Under the pieces are notes generated by a model. The model did no database searches. It saw only the letters and a list, made by a program, of their open reading frames with translations, and was not told the DNA's origin. A stretch of DNA of 28,263 nucleotides, from the NCBI GenBank assembly GCA_009602725.1, contig WELB01000013.1, forward strand, positions 1,183,748-1,212,010. Reading direction: 5' to 3'. How positions within the stretch are numbered: the stretch's first letter is position 1; the number at the start of each line of letters is the position of its first letter. The DNA is from Spirogloea muscicola. Taxonomy: Eukaryota > Streptophyta > Zygnematophyceae > Spirogloeales > Spirogloeaceae. A program made the translations under genes and the position numbers. Below are positions 8,701 to 17,917 of this stretch, in pieces.

Positions 8701-11700
8701 CAGAACCTCCTATGAAAAGCTCAGACTACTCCCTAGCTCTTCTATACGAGTCAATCACCAAGATAGGAGCTCAGATGACATTGTCTGTCAACAGCCATGT
8801 ATACCTTTCTAAAGCCTTCCTTTCCCAAAAGCGTCTGGTACATTCGAACAACCTCAGCGCCTTTCTCGTACACGGTGTGAGTGTAGAAGTTGTCCATCTT
8901 GATGTAAGACTCTGGTCGGATTGGGTGCGCCATGGGTCCAGCATCTTCAGAGAACTGAGAGGATCTGAGACGCATGACGTCACTGATGCGCTTGACTGCC
9001 CTGCTGTTCATGTCCGCTGAAAACTCCTGGTCACGGAAGACCGTGAGTCCCTCTTTGAGACTCAGCTGGAACCAATCGCGACACGTTACTCTATTTCCTG
9101 TCCAGTTGTGAAAGTACTGCACACAGAGGTGCATTGGTCAGTCGAGTTGAAGAGTGGCTGCTACAGAGACAGCGGCCGCCCATATGTGCAGCTGCTAGTA
9201 GGCACTCTTTGCAGATGCCAGAGAATTCCTCATAATTGCAAGTTTACCTCATGTGCAATGACGCCCTCAATAGCTGAGTAGTCAGCATCTGTAGCAGTTT
9301 CAGGAGTTGCTAGGACCAACCTGGAGTTGAATATCTGCCATGGGACTAAAACAGCTGAGTCGTTGTATACAGTTCAGCACTAATTCTATGACAACATGCA
9401 AACTACCATTGCGGTGAATCATGTGTCTTTTGCAGCATCATGAGCACCAGTGTTTAAGAGGAAGGCTACAAGTGAGAGTACAGAGTACAGGACCGGGACA
9501 GCAGGAGATCAGTCAAGCTCCTTACATTCAAAGACTTGTTCTCCATTGCCCCCATGTTGAAGTCTGGCACCTGCACACTGCGTCCAGTTCAGAGAAGTAG
9601 ATAGCATAGCAGGTGCAAACTTGGTGCTGAAGCAGTAATCACCAAGTCAACGTAAAGAATGCCAAAGAAGATGGAAGATGCTAGGCCGAACCTTGCATGC
9701 CACTAAGCTGAACTACAGAATAGGTGCTGCAAAGCTCACTGCTACGATGTTGAAGAGGTCAAGGTCGTACTCCAGGCCAAATACCTACACAGGAATCAGT
9801 CATCAGAGCAGACTCAAGGCTGACAGGGCAATACACAGAGCACACTGAAGACAAATTGTAGAGACAACATTCAATTGTCTGCATAAGGGAATACGCAGTA
9901 GAAGCTCACCTCTTCATCCCATTTCATTGAAGCTTTCAAAGACCGCATTGCATGGTCGCATTTGTGGAGGTCACTTTCATTCACATATATCCTCAGGATC
10001 ACAGTTCTCCCAGACTTTGTCTGAAAAGTATCCTCCAAACAAGACAAATTGCCAGCCACCAGTGCAAATAAATAGCAGGGCTTCTTGAATGGATCCACCC
10101 AAAGTGCAAAGTGCTTGCCGTTCTCCATCTGACCTTGATCAACCAGATTTCCATTTGAGAGGAGCACTGGATAGAGGTTCTTGTCACCCTCAATCCTGGT
10201 TGTAAATTTTGCCATTACGTCTGGCCGGTCCTGCAGAGCCAGTGGAGTAAGACGGCTGTTAAGCGTGTAAAGCAAGCGAAACATCCTAATTCTTCAAGCA
10301 GTCTATGTTGGGATATTCAGTTGCCAACTCCATCAATGACACCAAAGAAGCAGTCACATTGTAGTATCCTTGAGCCGTAAGCATGTAGCTGCTCAATCCA
10401 GACCTGGAAGTAGGTGATCTTTCGGAAGCCCTGAGCCTCACATTGGGTGCAGAAATTCCCGCTAGACTTGTATAGCCCCTGCCACAACCATGCCCTTTTC
10501 ACTTACCCGTGGCGAGGTGGAGCTAACATGAGCAGCAACAGCCTTAGTCTAATCCTTAAGAAGCAGGCTCACTGTTCAGTCAATGGTACTGACATAGAGA
10601 CTGCTACAGAGTCTTAGTTGTGCGAGAAGTTCCTCAAGAGCAATTCACAACATGCCAGCAAGATAAGTATACCTCCAGCGACGTGTTGCTCTGCGGTTCG
10701 ATTTGGGTGATAATCTCAAGCTCGAACACCTCTTGGGGAGGGTTGAGAATGGTCATTGCCCGCTTGGACTGCCTGTACTCAGACTCCTGCACAACAAGTA
10801 GCAGCTCACTTGTTAGAAATGTAAGACATTGTGTACCAAAGCACCTGAGCAAGCCCAGAGCGCAGAGCTGGTGAGGTCAAGAAAGTGCTCACGGACAGCT
10901 CCTTGCGGTTGATACTGATTGATAGAAGCTTAATGTTCTCCCCATCCAATCTCAGGCCTCGTCCTATTATAGACCAGGCGTCAGAGCAAGGATCAGCGAC
11001 ATGAAGTACTGAAGCACGCCCACGAAGAACGAAGATGTCGTCAAGCCTTGTACCAAAGCAAGACAAAGCTCAAAAGCGGGAGTAGAGAGGTCAATTTGTG
11101 GTCATCAGAGTCACTTGCCACTCTGGTCCATGGGCTTGACCCTGATCACAGACTTCACGATCGTGTGATCCTCTCCCAGCAAGAATGTGAGGTCAACCTG
11201 CAATCATGAGGCATAAATGTCTGAAGACTGACTAAACAGCCAGGCTGCCTATTCAGCTTCATCAGAGCGGAGATTCCTGTTGCCTAATTGCAGCATAGAA
11301 TACAAATTAGCTCCTGTGCGCGGTAGGAAGAGAGTGTGGTCCACTCCTTTTCCAAGATGAAGGATAGCGCAACTGCAACCCTTCTCATGTTTTCATGCCA
11401 TGTCATGTCACGTCAGTTGCTTATAGCTTGACGTACAGTCTCGAAGCTGTGTGACGGGGGCTTGTAGTCGCGCAAAAAGATCTCAACAGGCGCATCTGTC
11501 TCCTCCTCCAAGGTGTCACTTGTTCGATCCTGCTCATCAAGTCCAGGCACAAGTGCAAGCCTTGACCAGTCCGTTGCTTGTAGTAGGCACTTGACATGCC
11601 AAACTAGAGTCAGATACTGCTACACAATCACAACAAGCTTTGGCAGAAGAGTGGGCCTCGTAGGCTTAGCGCTACGTGGATATGGGAGTACCTGAACAGC

Positions 11701-11742
11701 CACAGTGCACGTCACGCGCTCCCCATTCGGAGGCATCTTCCT
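5795..11742 (-). CDS. Aminopeptidase N, M1 family zinc metallopeptidase (PepN type)
   Basis: Removes N-terminal residues from peptides. Twenty-one exons join in frame from 11589 to 5795, giving 914 residues against about 870 for bacterial PepN. In order: the N-terminal beta domain ([34 protein letters not shown]); the substrate motif GAMEN (9538-9552); the zinc site HEYFH, with HE ending exon 9248-9334 and YFH opening exon 8805-9116; the third zinc ligand in LKEGLT, 18 residues on; the catalytic-Tyr region ([10 protein letters not shown]); and the C-terminal helical domain (exons 8094 to 5795) ending in KSLAS and stop. All catalytic residues are present, so it should be active. One intron (11118 to 10964) appears to be GC-AG. 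An extra 17-codon exon (11692-11742) and a further one (11898-11980) may encode the leader. The true start was not found and may be near or inside the N gap. Location is probably plastid or cytosol. It is divergent from the J-protein gene. Confidence 0.93.
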
Positions 11743-13016
11743 CTGTATGCACAGGGTTGTGAGTTCTTACTTGGCACAACAATTCTAGGAGGTACGGTCC
11801 CATGCCCACTGCACGGGCGCGATGAAGAAGTAGGTAGGCAGAGGAGGTATCCAGAAGCGAGGAGCTCAGATTGAGCGTGCTCGTGAGCTGTGCTCACCTG
11901 AAAGGCTCTGAGATTGCTGCAGATCAGCCGTGGCGACTGGGGGACCTGCCAGAGCACCCGCCTCGTTGGCGTAATTAAGCCTCAATCGGGACACAGTTGC
12001 CAATTGCAGCGAAGGAAACGAGAAACAGCACCCCAAATCCTCACCGAGGGTGCAGGAATGAAGCTGGAGACAAGGGCTGTGCGCCACAGGCTACGGGTCG
12101 TCGAGGTTGCAAGTGGCCGGCGCGTGAAGCACAGGCCAACCTGCGACGTGACGCTGCACGTCTGAGTATTGGCAAGGCATTATCGCAAAGAAGCGGCAGC
12201 AGAGGCCGCCCGCGGAGCAGCGCTCGCCCTCCTGGGCCAGGCGGCGACGCCGGGCCTAGGGAGGCATGTCGAGGACCTGACGCGCGACGGCGAGCGCGGG
12301 CGCCGCCAGGGCCAGTCTGGAGGCGTCGCAGGCCCGCATGTCGCGCCGCGCGGCGCGGAGGCCGCGCCGGNNNNNNNNNNNNNNNNNNNNNNNNNNNNNN
12401 NNNNNNNNNNNNNNNNNNNNNNNNNNNNNNNNNNNNNNNNNNNNNNNNNNNNNNNNNNNNNNNNNNNNNNNNNNNNNNNNNNNNNNNNNNNNNNNNNNNN
12501 NNNNNNNNNNNNNNNNNNNNNNNNNNNNNNNNNNNNNNNNNNNNNNNNNNNNNNNNNNNNNNNNNNNNNNNNNNNNNNNNNNNNNNNNNNNNNNNNNNNN
12601 NNNNNNNNNNNNNNNNNNNNNNNNNNNNNNNNNNNNNNNNNNNNNNNNNNNNNNNNNNNNNNNNNNNNNNNNNNNNNNNNNNNNNNNNNNNNNNNNNNNN
12701 NNNNNCGCGCCTGCGGACGACCAGGCCGCCGCTGCGCCGCTCCGCAGGCCCGCGCCGCGCCCCTGGAGCTTCGGCCACGTCTTCGTCGTCTTCGTGGCGG
12801 CCGTGGCGGTGAGCGCGCCGCGCGCTCGCCCTCTCGCCGCGGCCGTCGTCGGTCCGGCCATGCTGCCGCCTGGGAAGAGCCGAATCCGGCAGCGGCGGCA
12901 GCTCGGGGGACTGGTCCGCCGGCTCGAGGGCTCTACCACGACGATTTGCGGATGCTCGCGTCGCCGCGGCGGCTCGAGCTGGCGACGCATCGATCGTCCG
13001 GCGCAGCTCTTAAAGC
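11743..13016. other. GC-rich divergent spacer with leader exons and assembly gap
   Basis: This lies between the aminopeptidase (-) and the J-protein gene (+). On the minus strand, 11898-11980 could be a leader exon (acceptor TTGAG, donor GTGAGC), and an ATG at 12339 opens an Ala/Arg-rich leader-like frame (MRACDASRLALAAPALAVAR). On the plus strand, 12706-12809 carries a hydrophobic frame (FGHVFVVFVAAVAV) followed by a GTGAGC donor. None can be joined with confidence because of the N gap. It is probably a shared promoter island. Confidence 0.35.
12371..12705. other. Assembly gap (335 N)
   Basis: A run of 335 N inside a very GC-rich stretch. Open frames spanning it are artefacts of translating N. 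It may hide the first exon of one or both flanking divergent genes. Confidence 1.
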
Positions 13017-14780
13017 ATGAATCTGGCGAGCGTTTACACTGATTCTGCCGCTCTGCTCCCCTGCCCGGTGTGCATCTGCGCGCAGCTCGGCAACGTCGTC
13101 ACTCTGCGGCGCCGGCTGCTGAACATCGAGAGGCTGCATGCCGACTTTGTGGGCTTCCCATCCTCCTCCCACATTTGCCAGTCCCCACGGACTTGGCAAG
13201 CGTCCGCTTGCCGCACACCCGAGTGCTCTTCTGGGTCGTCCTTGACGGGCTCGATGCCTGTTGGGCTGACATCCAGGCCCTGCCTCTGCGTGCAGTCTGG
13301 AGGGAGGAGCAGCTGGCGGGGGCAGCAAGGGCGAGCTCAGGGCTCGACGGCCAACGGGTCGCGGCAGCAAGAGGAGTACGAGCGGGCCAAGGCGCAAGCG
13401 GCGCAGGCCCGGCGCATGTGGGAGGAGTACCAAGAGGAGCTCAGGCGCAAGGTAGTCGAGAACCCCTAGCCCTATACGTTCTGCTGCGCAGGAGACCCAT
13501 GTCACTGGCATGGCTCTTGCATAACGACGGGACAGGACAAGCCTCATGCCCTCCTGATGCAGTCTGTTTCTCTTGCGGCTCCGTGACCATCACGAAGGCC
13601 CTGATCTGAGTTGGGGGTGTACGACACTGATTAGCAGCAGGAGCACTGGTGGCGGATGCACCAGGAGGAGGAGAAAGAGAAGGAGCGCTTCCGCAAGGCG
13701 TACTCCCGGTGGCAGCAGCAGCACCAACAGCAGCGCAGCCGCTACTGGCAGTGGGACGAGGAGGAGAAGGCCAAGTGGAACTACGAGGAGAGCTACCGGA
13801 AGCCAGCGATGCCTGTCAATCGGGGCGCTCTAGATCATTATGCTGCCCTTGGCCTCGACAGGTAGGGGCCACCTCCTCTGGTTGTTGCGGAAGGTGTCGG
13901 CCGTTTGCAGGCATCTTTGCCAAAGCTCAGACATAAGGATGGGCTAGACACAGGCTGATCTTGGGCCAGGCCCGTAAATTATATCGCTTGCATCACTTCA
14001 GGAGAGCCTAACTTTTTTCCACTGTGACTTGACGTGTCCAGCTCTGCCTGACATGAAGTAGTGAAGCAGTATCTGGAGAATGTCTGGCTCAGTCTGTGAG
14101 TCGAGCTGCTTCAAGAATGGTGCGTGCATGCTCTGTACCAGCACAGGGCCAAGCTGATCTAGACGGTGTTTGCTTCATTGCTCTTTCAGATCAAGGGCTG
14201 AGCCTTTCACAGCTGCAGAACTGAAGGTGAAGTATATCTCTGTCAGAGGCCTTTTGGCTTGTCATGCATATGCTATGGGTTGGTGCTTCGTACATACTTG
14301 GCTCCTTGCTTCCGACAAGGAGACAGGCCACAGATTAGATGCACTACAGTGGCAGAGGAGGGTGAGCTTCTGAGAATTGTCCTCTTCACGCATAAGATTT
14401 GTTGTGATACAGGCAGCATTTCGTTCCAAAGCAATGGAGCATCACCCCGATCGCAACCCCTTGAACAAGGGTAAGGGCCTTACTCTATAGTGTAACTTAT
14501 GAACTATCAGTTCTCAAAGGAGGTTCTTCTGGACAGTGTTTCTTAGACTGAAGCATATTGTAGGTGCACGCAACATCTTGGACTGGGCTTCTATGTTGCT
14601 ACTACGATATCATGAACTTCGTAGTTGTACGATCAATAGCTGAACTCTTTTAGCTGTAGCTGGCTCTTTGTGCTGATATTGTCTTTTTCTCGTGCAGAGG
14701 AGTCTGAATACAGATTCCGACAAGCAGTCAACGCATATGAGGCCCTGCGTCCAAAGATACGACAGGGCCCTTTGTCATGA
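13017..14780 (+). CDS. Type III (DNAJC-like) protein with C-terminal J domain
   Basis: A co-chaperone that should stimulate an Hsp70. Exons: 13017-13148 (tentative), 13296-13451, 13638-13861, 14190-14226, 14413-14470 and 14698-14780, all in phase, about 229 residues. The middle is a charged segment rich in Glu, Gln, Arg, Trp and Tyr (QEEYERAKAQAAQARRMWEEYQ; EHWWRMHQEEEKEKERF), probably a coiled coil. The J domain is at the extreme C-terminus: DHYAALGLDR (helix I), TAAELKAAFRSKAMEHHPD with the diagnostic HPD (about residues 194-196), then RFRQAVNAYEALR. There is no Gly/Phe or zinc-finger region. The start is the weakest part. The ATG at 13017 gives a 44-codon first exon ending at GTGGGC, but an exon upstream of or within the gap is possible. 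Partner Hsp70 and compartment cannot be read from the sequence. Confidence 0.85.
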
Positions 14781-15439
14781 ATACAGAGTTGCCACTAGTG
14801 GTGGCAGAGACCGCAACCTGCTGTCTGGTAGCGGTGAATGAGGCCTGTCATTGGTGGACCTTCAGGCCCTGATGCAGTGGTAGTCTAGTTTACCTCTAAT
14901 TCCCGTATGGGATACATTCTTTGGTTGACATCACACTCCGACACAAAAGTGCCCCTGTGATGCTGGCTGGGTTGGCTTTTGAAACTGTGACGAACGATTT
15001 TGACCTTCATTGACAAATAGCTGCACAACATACTGCATGAGTCAAGCAGCATTGAAGGTGCACGACAAGAGAGTGAGACTTCTGAAGCAGTTGCTGGGCG
15101 GGTCACCGGGGAATCATCTGTAGTAGCCACTCTTCCTGTCGTTTGGTCGTGCACTTTCGAGTCAGGGCTGTCCAGTGGACCTTGTCCATTCCTCCTGAGA
15201 CGGCATCTTACAGTCAAGGCCTCTTAGGAGGAGGAGCTATTCTCTTAAGGGGGTTGATTTTGTAGTGGAGTCCTGGAAGGTCGGCGTCCTGGACCTGCAT
15301 TGTGCCTTTCGGCCCCTTGGGACCTCGACCCTACTCTTTGGGCTGGGCTGGGCCGGGCTTTCCCAGCCGAATGAGGATGAGCCCTGTCCACTCTCTTGTG
15401 GTTTGACTTTTCAATGGCTTGTCAATTCTTTTCAATCCT
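14781..15439. other. Intergenic spacer downstream of the J-protein gene
   Basis: No gene is supported. The J-protein 3' UTR should occupy its start, but no TGTAA is seen. Near 15340-15367 a GGCTGGG-rich stretch faces CCCAGCC and could form a 7-bp stem. The words GGGCTGGG and TCAATTCTTTT from here recur inside the fold-back repeat just downstream. Confidence 0.4.
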
Positions 15440-15448
15440 AAACCCTAA
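15440..15448 (+). promoter_or_regulatory. Telo-box-like AAACCCTAA
   Basis: AAACCCTAA within CCTAAACCCTAAA, the plant-type telomeric motif. In land plants this short internal motif (telo-box) is a known promoter element of translation and growth genes. Here it sits 450 bp before the first supported codon of the ABM gene and overlaps by two bases the start of the left fold-back arm. A separate TTAGGGTTAGGG lies at 15866-15877. Confidence 0.4.
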
Positions 15449-15589
15449 ATGGCTAAACCAGAGAGGAGTGGCACTTTGTCAATTCTTTTCGGGCTGGGAG
15501 GAGTGGCACTCCCAATGGGGGCAAGGGCTGTGAGAAGCCCAGCCCGAAAAGAATTGACAAAGTGCCACTCCTCTCTGGTTTAGCCATTT
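15447..15589. repeat. Perfect 52-bp inverted (fold-back) repeat
   Basis: The left arm (15447-15498) and right arm (15538-15589) are exact reverse complements over 52 bp, with a 39-bp spacer. The spacer itself repeats part of the arm (GGAGTGGCACT at about 15499-15511). The 5' flank carries another partial copy (TCAATTCTTTT at 15422). There is no coding capacity. It is either a small fold-back element or the product of a template-switch duplication. It is recent or conserved, because the arms show no mismatch. Confidence 0.95.
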
Positions 15590-15836
15590 TCCGTATCGCA
15601 AACCCCAAACCCTCCCCCAAATTAGCGCAGGTCAATTTGCCCGGGGGGGAACGACTTGCGGAGAGCCACGGTGGCATTGTCGCCAGCTCGGCTGCCAGCG
15701 TGACAAAGCCGTCCATTGAAGAGGCTGCAATCTGCCAGCCTGGAATTATACGTGGCCGGATATGTAGCTCCTCCGCGGCCGAGCTAATTGCGCACAGCAC
15801 CCCGCAGCCGCCGCCGCCGCTGCCGCCGCCAGCGCC

Positions 15837-15888
15837 ATGGCCGCCGCCGCCGCCGCGCCGCCNGATTAGGGTTAGGGCTTCGATTTAG
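15837..15888 (+). other. GCC-repeat start region with single-N gap
   Basis: ATG at 15837 begins a run of GCC codons, interrupted by one N at 15863 and followed by GATTAGGGTTAGGG and an in-frame stop. A single N in a triplet repeat is likely a collapsed gap of unknown length. It probably hides the end of exon 1 and the donor of intron 1 of the ABM gene. Confidence 0.45.
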
Positions 15889-17273
15889 GTCAGGTCGTCA
15901 CTGTGGCGCGGTCTCCGCACGGCAGGGCACAGCCCGGAGCCTCCTGCGAGCGGCGGCGGGCGCGGCGGCGGCGGCGGCAGCGGCGGCGGCAGCCTTGTCG
16001 TGGAGGCCGCGAAGCGCGTCGGCGGCGTCCGCCAGTACGCGCTAAGCTCCACGCTGGCCGCTGCCGACGGCAGCGAGGCCGCCGTTGCCGACCTCTGCAG
16101 CGGCATCGTCGGCTGGGCCAAGGGCCAGAAGGTTCGCGCCGCTGCCGCCGTCGCCGCCGCCGCCGTCGCAGCCGCCGCCGCCCGGCCGAGCCGAGCAGGG
16201 AGGCTGTCGAGCTAAACTTACGGCCAAAGCAACCCAATGCCGCCGCCATCGTGCCGCCCATGGTGCCGCAGCCAACTAGAGCTTGCCTACGGGGCGCTCT
16301 GCCGCGGCTCCGTCGCCGCATCCTTCGCGTCGACGGTCCTCAAGGCCCTCTGCGCGCCTTGCGGCACCGGCTGTGCAGGCGGACAGCAAGGCGGGCATCG
16401 TGCAGTTTGAGTGCAACGCCGACGCCTTTGAGCAGCGCGTGTTCCACTTCTGGGAGGTGTACGACAGCTCGCTCTGCATGAACGACGTGCGCGCGTCGCC
16501 CGAGCACTGCAAATTCATGACCGAGGTGCGGACTCCGCTCCACCAACACAAACCCCGCCTCCTTTGGCACCAGCGCCGCCTTTAGGAGAGGGTGTAGCAG
16601 CTCATGGCAGTGCTTTTTAAGTCAAGTGCCTTGACGGTGCCGGTGGGTTTGGAGCAAGTCATGTACTTTGACATGCTTACAGACCTTGCTATTGTGATGA
16701 GCAGATGAGCTGCTGAACTGATACTTCATGATGTGCAGGTGAGGCCGCTGCTGACGGGTCCGGTTGCGTTGGCCGCCTATGAGTACACCAATGGTCAAAT
16801 TGGCCACATGCTAAACCCCATTGGTGAGTTTCCTGGTCACGCACTCGGGGGAAGGTGCAGCCGCCTAGATTTTCCCCGACACTCCGAGAGCGTGCATGGT
16901 TGACTTCGTTAATCACCAAAGCTTAATGCTATTCCATGACCAATCTCGTCATCCTTGGTCGAGAGTACATCCAAGCACAAGAAGCAAAGCACAAAGTGGA
17001 TGGCATAAGAGTGACTGTGTTGACGGCCTCCTCGTGTGTCCCCGGGCAGGGCCCAAGGGCGAGGGAGGGCTGGACGATGCAACAGGGCAGGGTGGGAGTG
17101 GTGGCGGAGCCAGCTACAAGCAGTCATCGCCAAGTATGAGCCAGGGCGTGGGCGAGCGCGAGGGCTGGGGCATGGAGAGCATGCTGGAGAAGCAGGCCAA
17201 GTCCGCACAGAGCGCTGTTTCCAAGTCAGCCGACTTCTTGAAGAGCCTGTTGGGCGTTCCCGGCAGAAAGTGA
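15889..17273 (+). CDS. ABM (antibiotic biosynthesis monooxygenase-like) domain protein
   Basis: Exons: about 15889-16131, 16379-16525, 16739-16823 and 17050-17273. The domain is a dimeric alpha/beta ferredoxin-like fold. It runs from YALSSTLAAADGSEAAVADL through GIVGWAKGQK, GIVQFECNADAFEQRVFHFW, SPEHCKFM, VRPLLTGPVALAAYEY to GQIGHMLNPIGPKGEGGLDD. The C-terminal 55 residues are low complexity and amphipathic (SMLEKQAKSAQSAVSKSADF) and may form a membrane- or partner-binding helix. The N-terminus is a Gly/Ser/Arg-rich linker. No in-frame ATG exists between the stop at 15886-15888 and the domain, so the first exon lies upstream. The ATG at 15837 starts a poly-Ala frame that hits a single N at 15863 and then a stop, so the join is probably lost there. 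Enzymatic activity is not established for this branch; a quinol or heme-like substrate is only a family possibility. Confidence 0.8.
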
Positions 17274-17917
17274 CCAACTATGACCACTCACTAGTAAGAA
17301 ATACTGGCAGTTGTTACGGAAGTAGTCCAACTCTGCACAAACTGCAGACTCTTGGTGAAGCTCACTGAAAAGGTAATTTTCTGAGAGCTCACCTGCTGGT
17401 TCAGGCAAGAAGCTACCATTCGCCGATTCTTGCATTCAAACTTGGTGTCGGATTCCTTCCTTGGTGACTTATGTCCCTACTATACAGGGCCTGCCCAGAA
17501 CATCATTCAGGACTTTAACATTGGCACGCTCATACTGGCTGAGTAGCAATCAGCATTATAAGGAGTGCCCATGTAAGTGTACTGAGCAATTAGTGAGTCG
17601 GACAAGCTTTTCCCCACAATGTGCCAAGCTTAGCTGGTCAAAGTGCCAGCCTGTCACGCAGCATAAGGCCAGCGCCAAAAGCGCAAAATTGAGGAATGTG
17701 AGGACTGAGCTTCCTACCTCTAGGTGGAGGCAAAATGCCTCCTGAGTAGAGTCAAGCGATTGACTGCCTTGTGAGACCGGTTGTGCAGTATCTCAAGAGC
17801 AGTGGTAGTGAGTATGGTGACAACCCACTCCATTCCGCAGCAGTAATGCTTGTGCAGGTGCTCGTCCATATGTACACGCACACCTAGAACTTCATCTTCT
17901 ACACGACAGCGAAGAGC
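17274..17917. other. Convergent spacer between the ABM and MFS genes
   Basis: No coding sequence is supported. TGTAA at 17572-17576 is the likely poly(A) signal of the ABM gene, about 300 bp past its stop. No TTACA is seen for the minus-strand transporter, so its 3' end is unknown. Confidence 0.45.
17572..17576 (+). terminator. Candidate TGTAA poly(A) signal, ABM gene
   Basis: First clear TGTAA after the ABM stop codon, 299 bp downstream, matching the chlorophyte consensus. A five-base word is weak evidence alone. Confidence 0.4.

Noticed and set aside
11997-13042. Several long open frames on both strands
   Set aside because: They are open only because the 335-N gap has no stops; the flanks are GC-rich, which also suppresses stops.
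15866-15877. TTAGGGTTAGGG as a chromosome end
   Set aside because: Only two units, flanked on both sides by gene sequence, so not a telomere.
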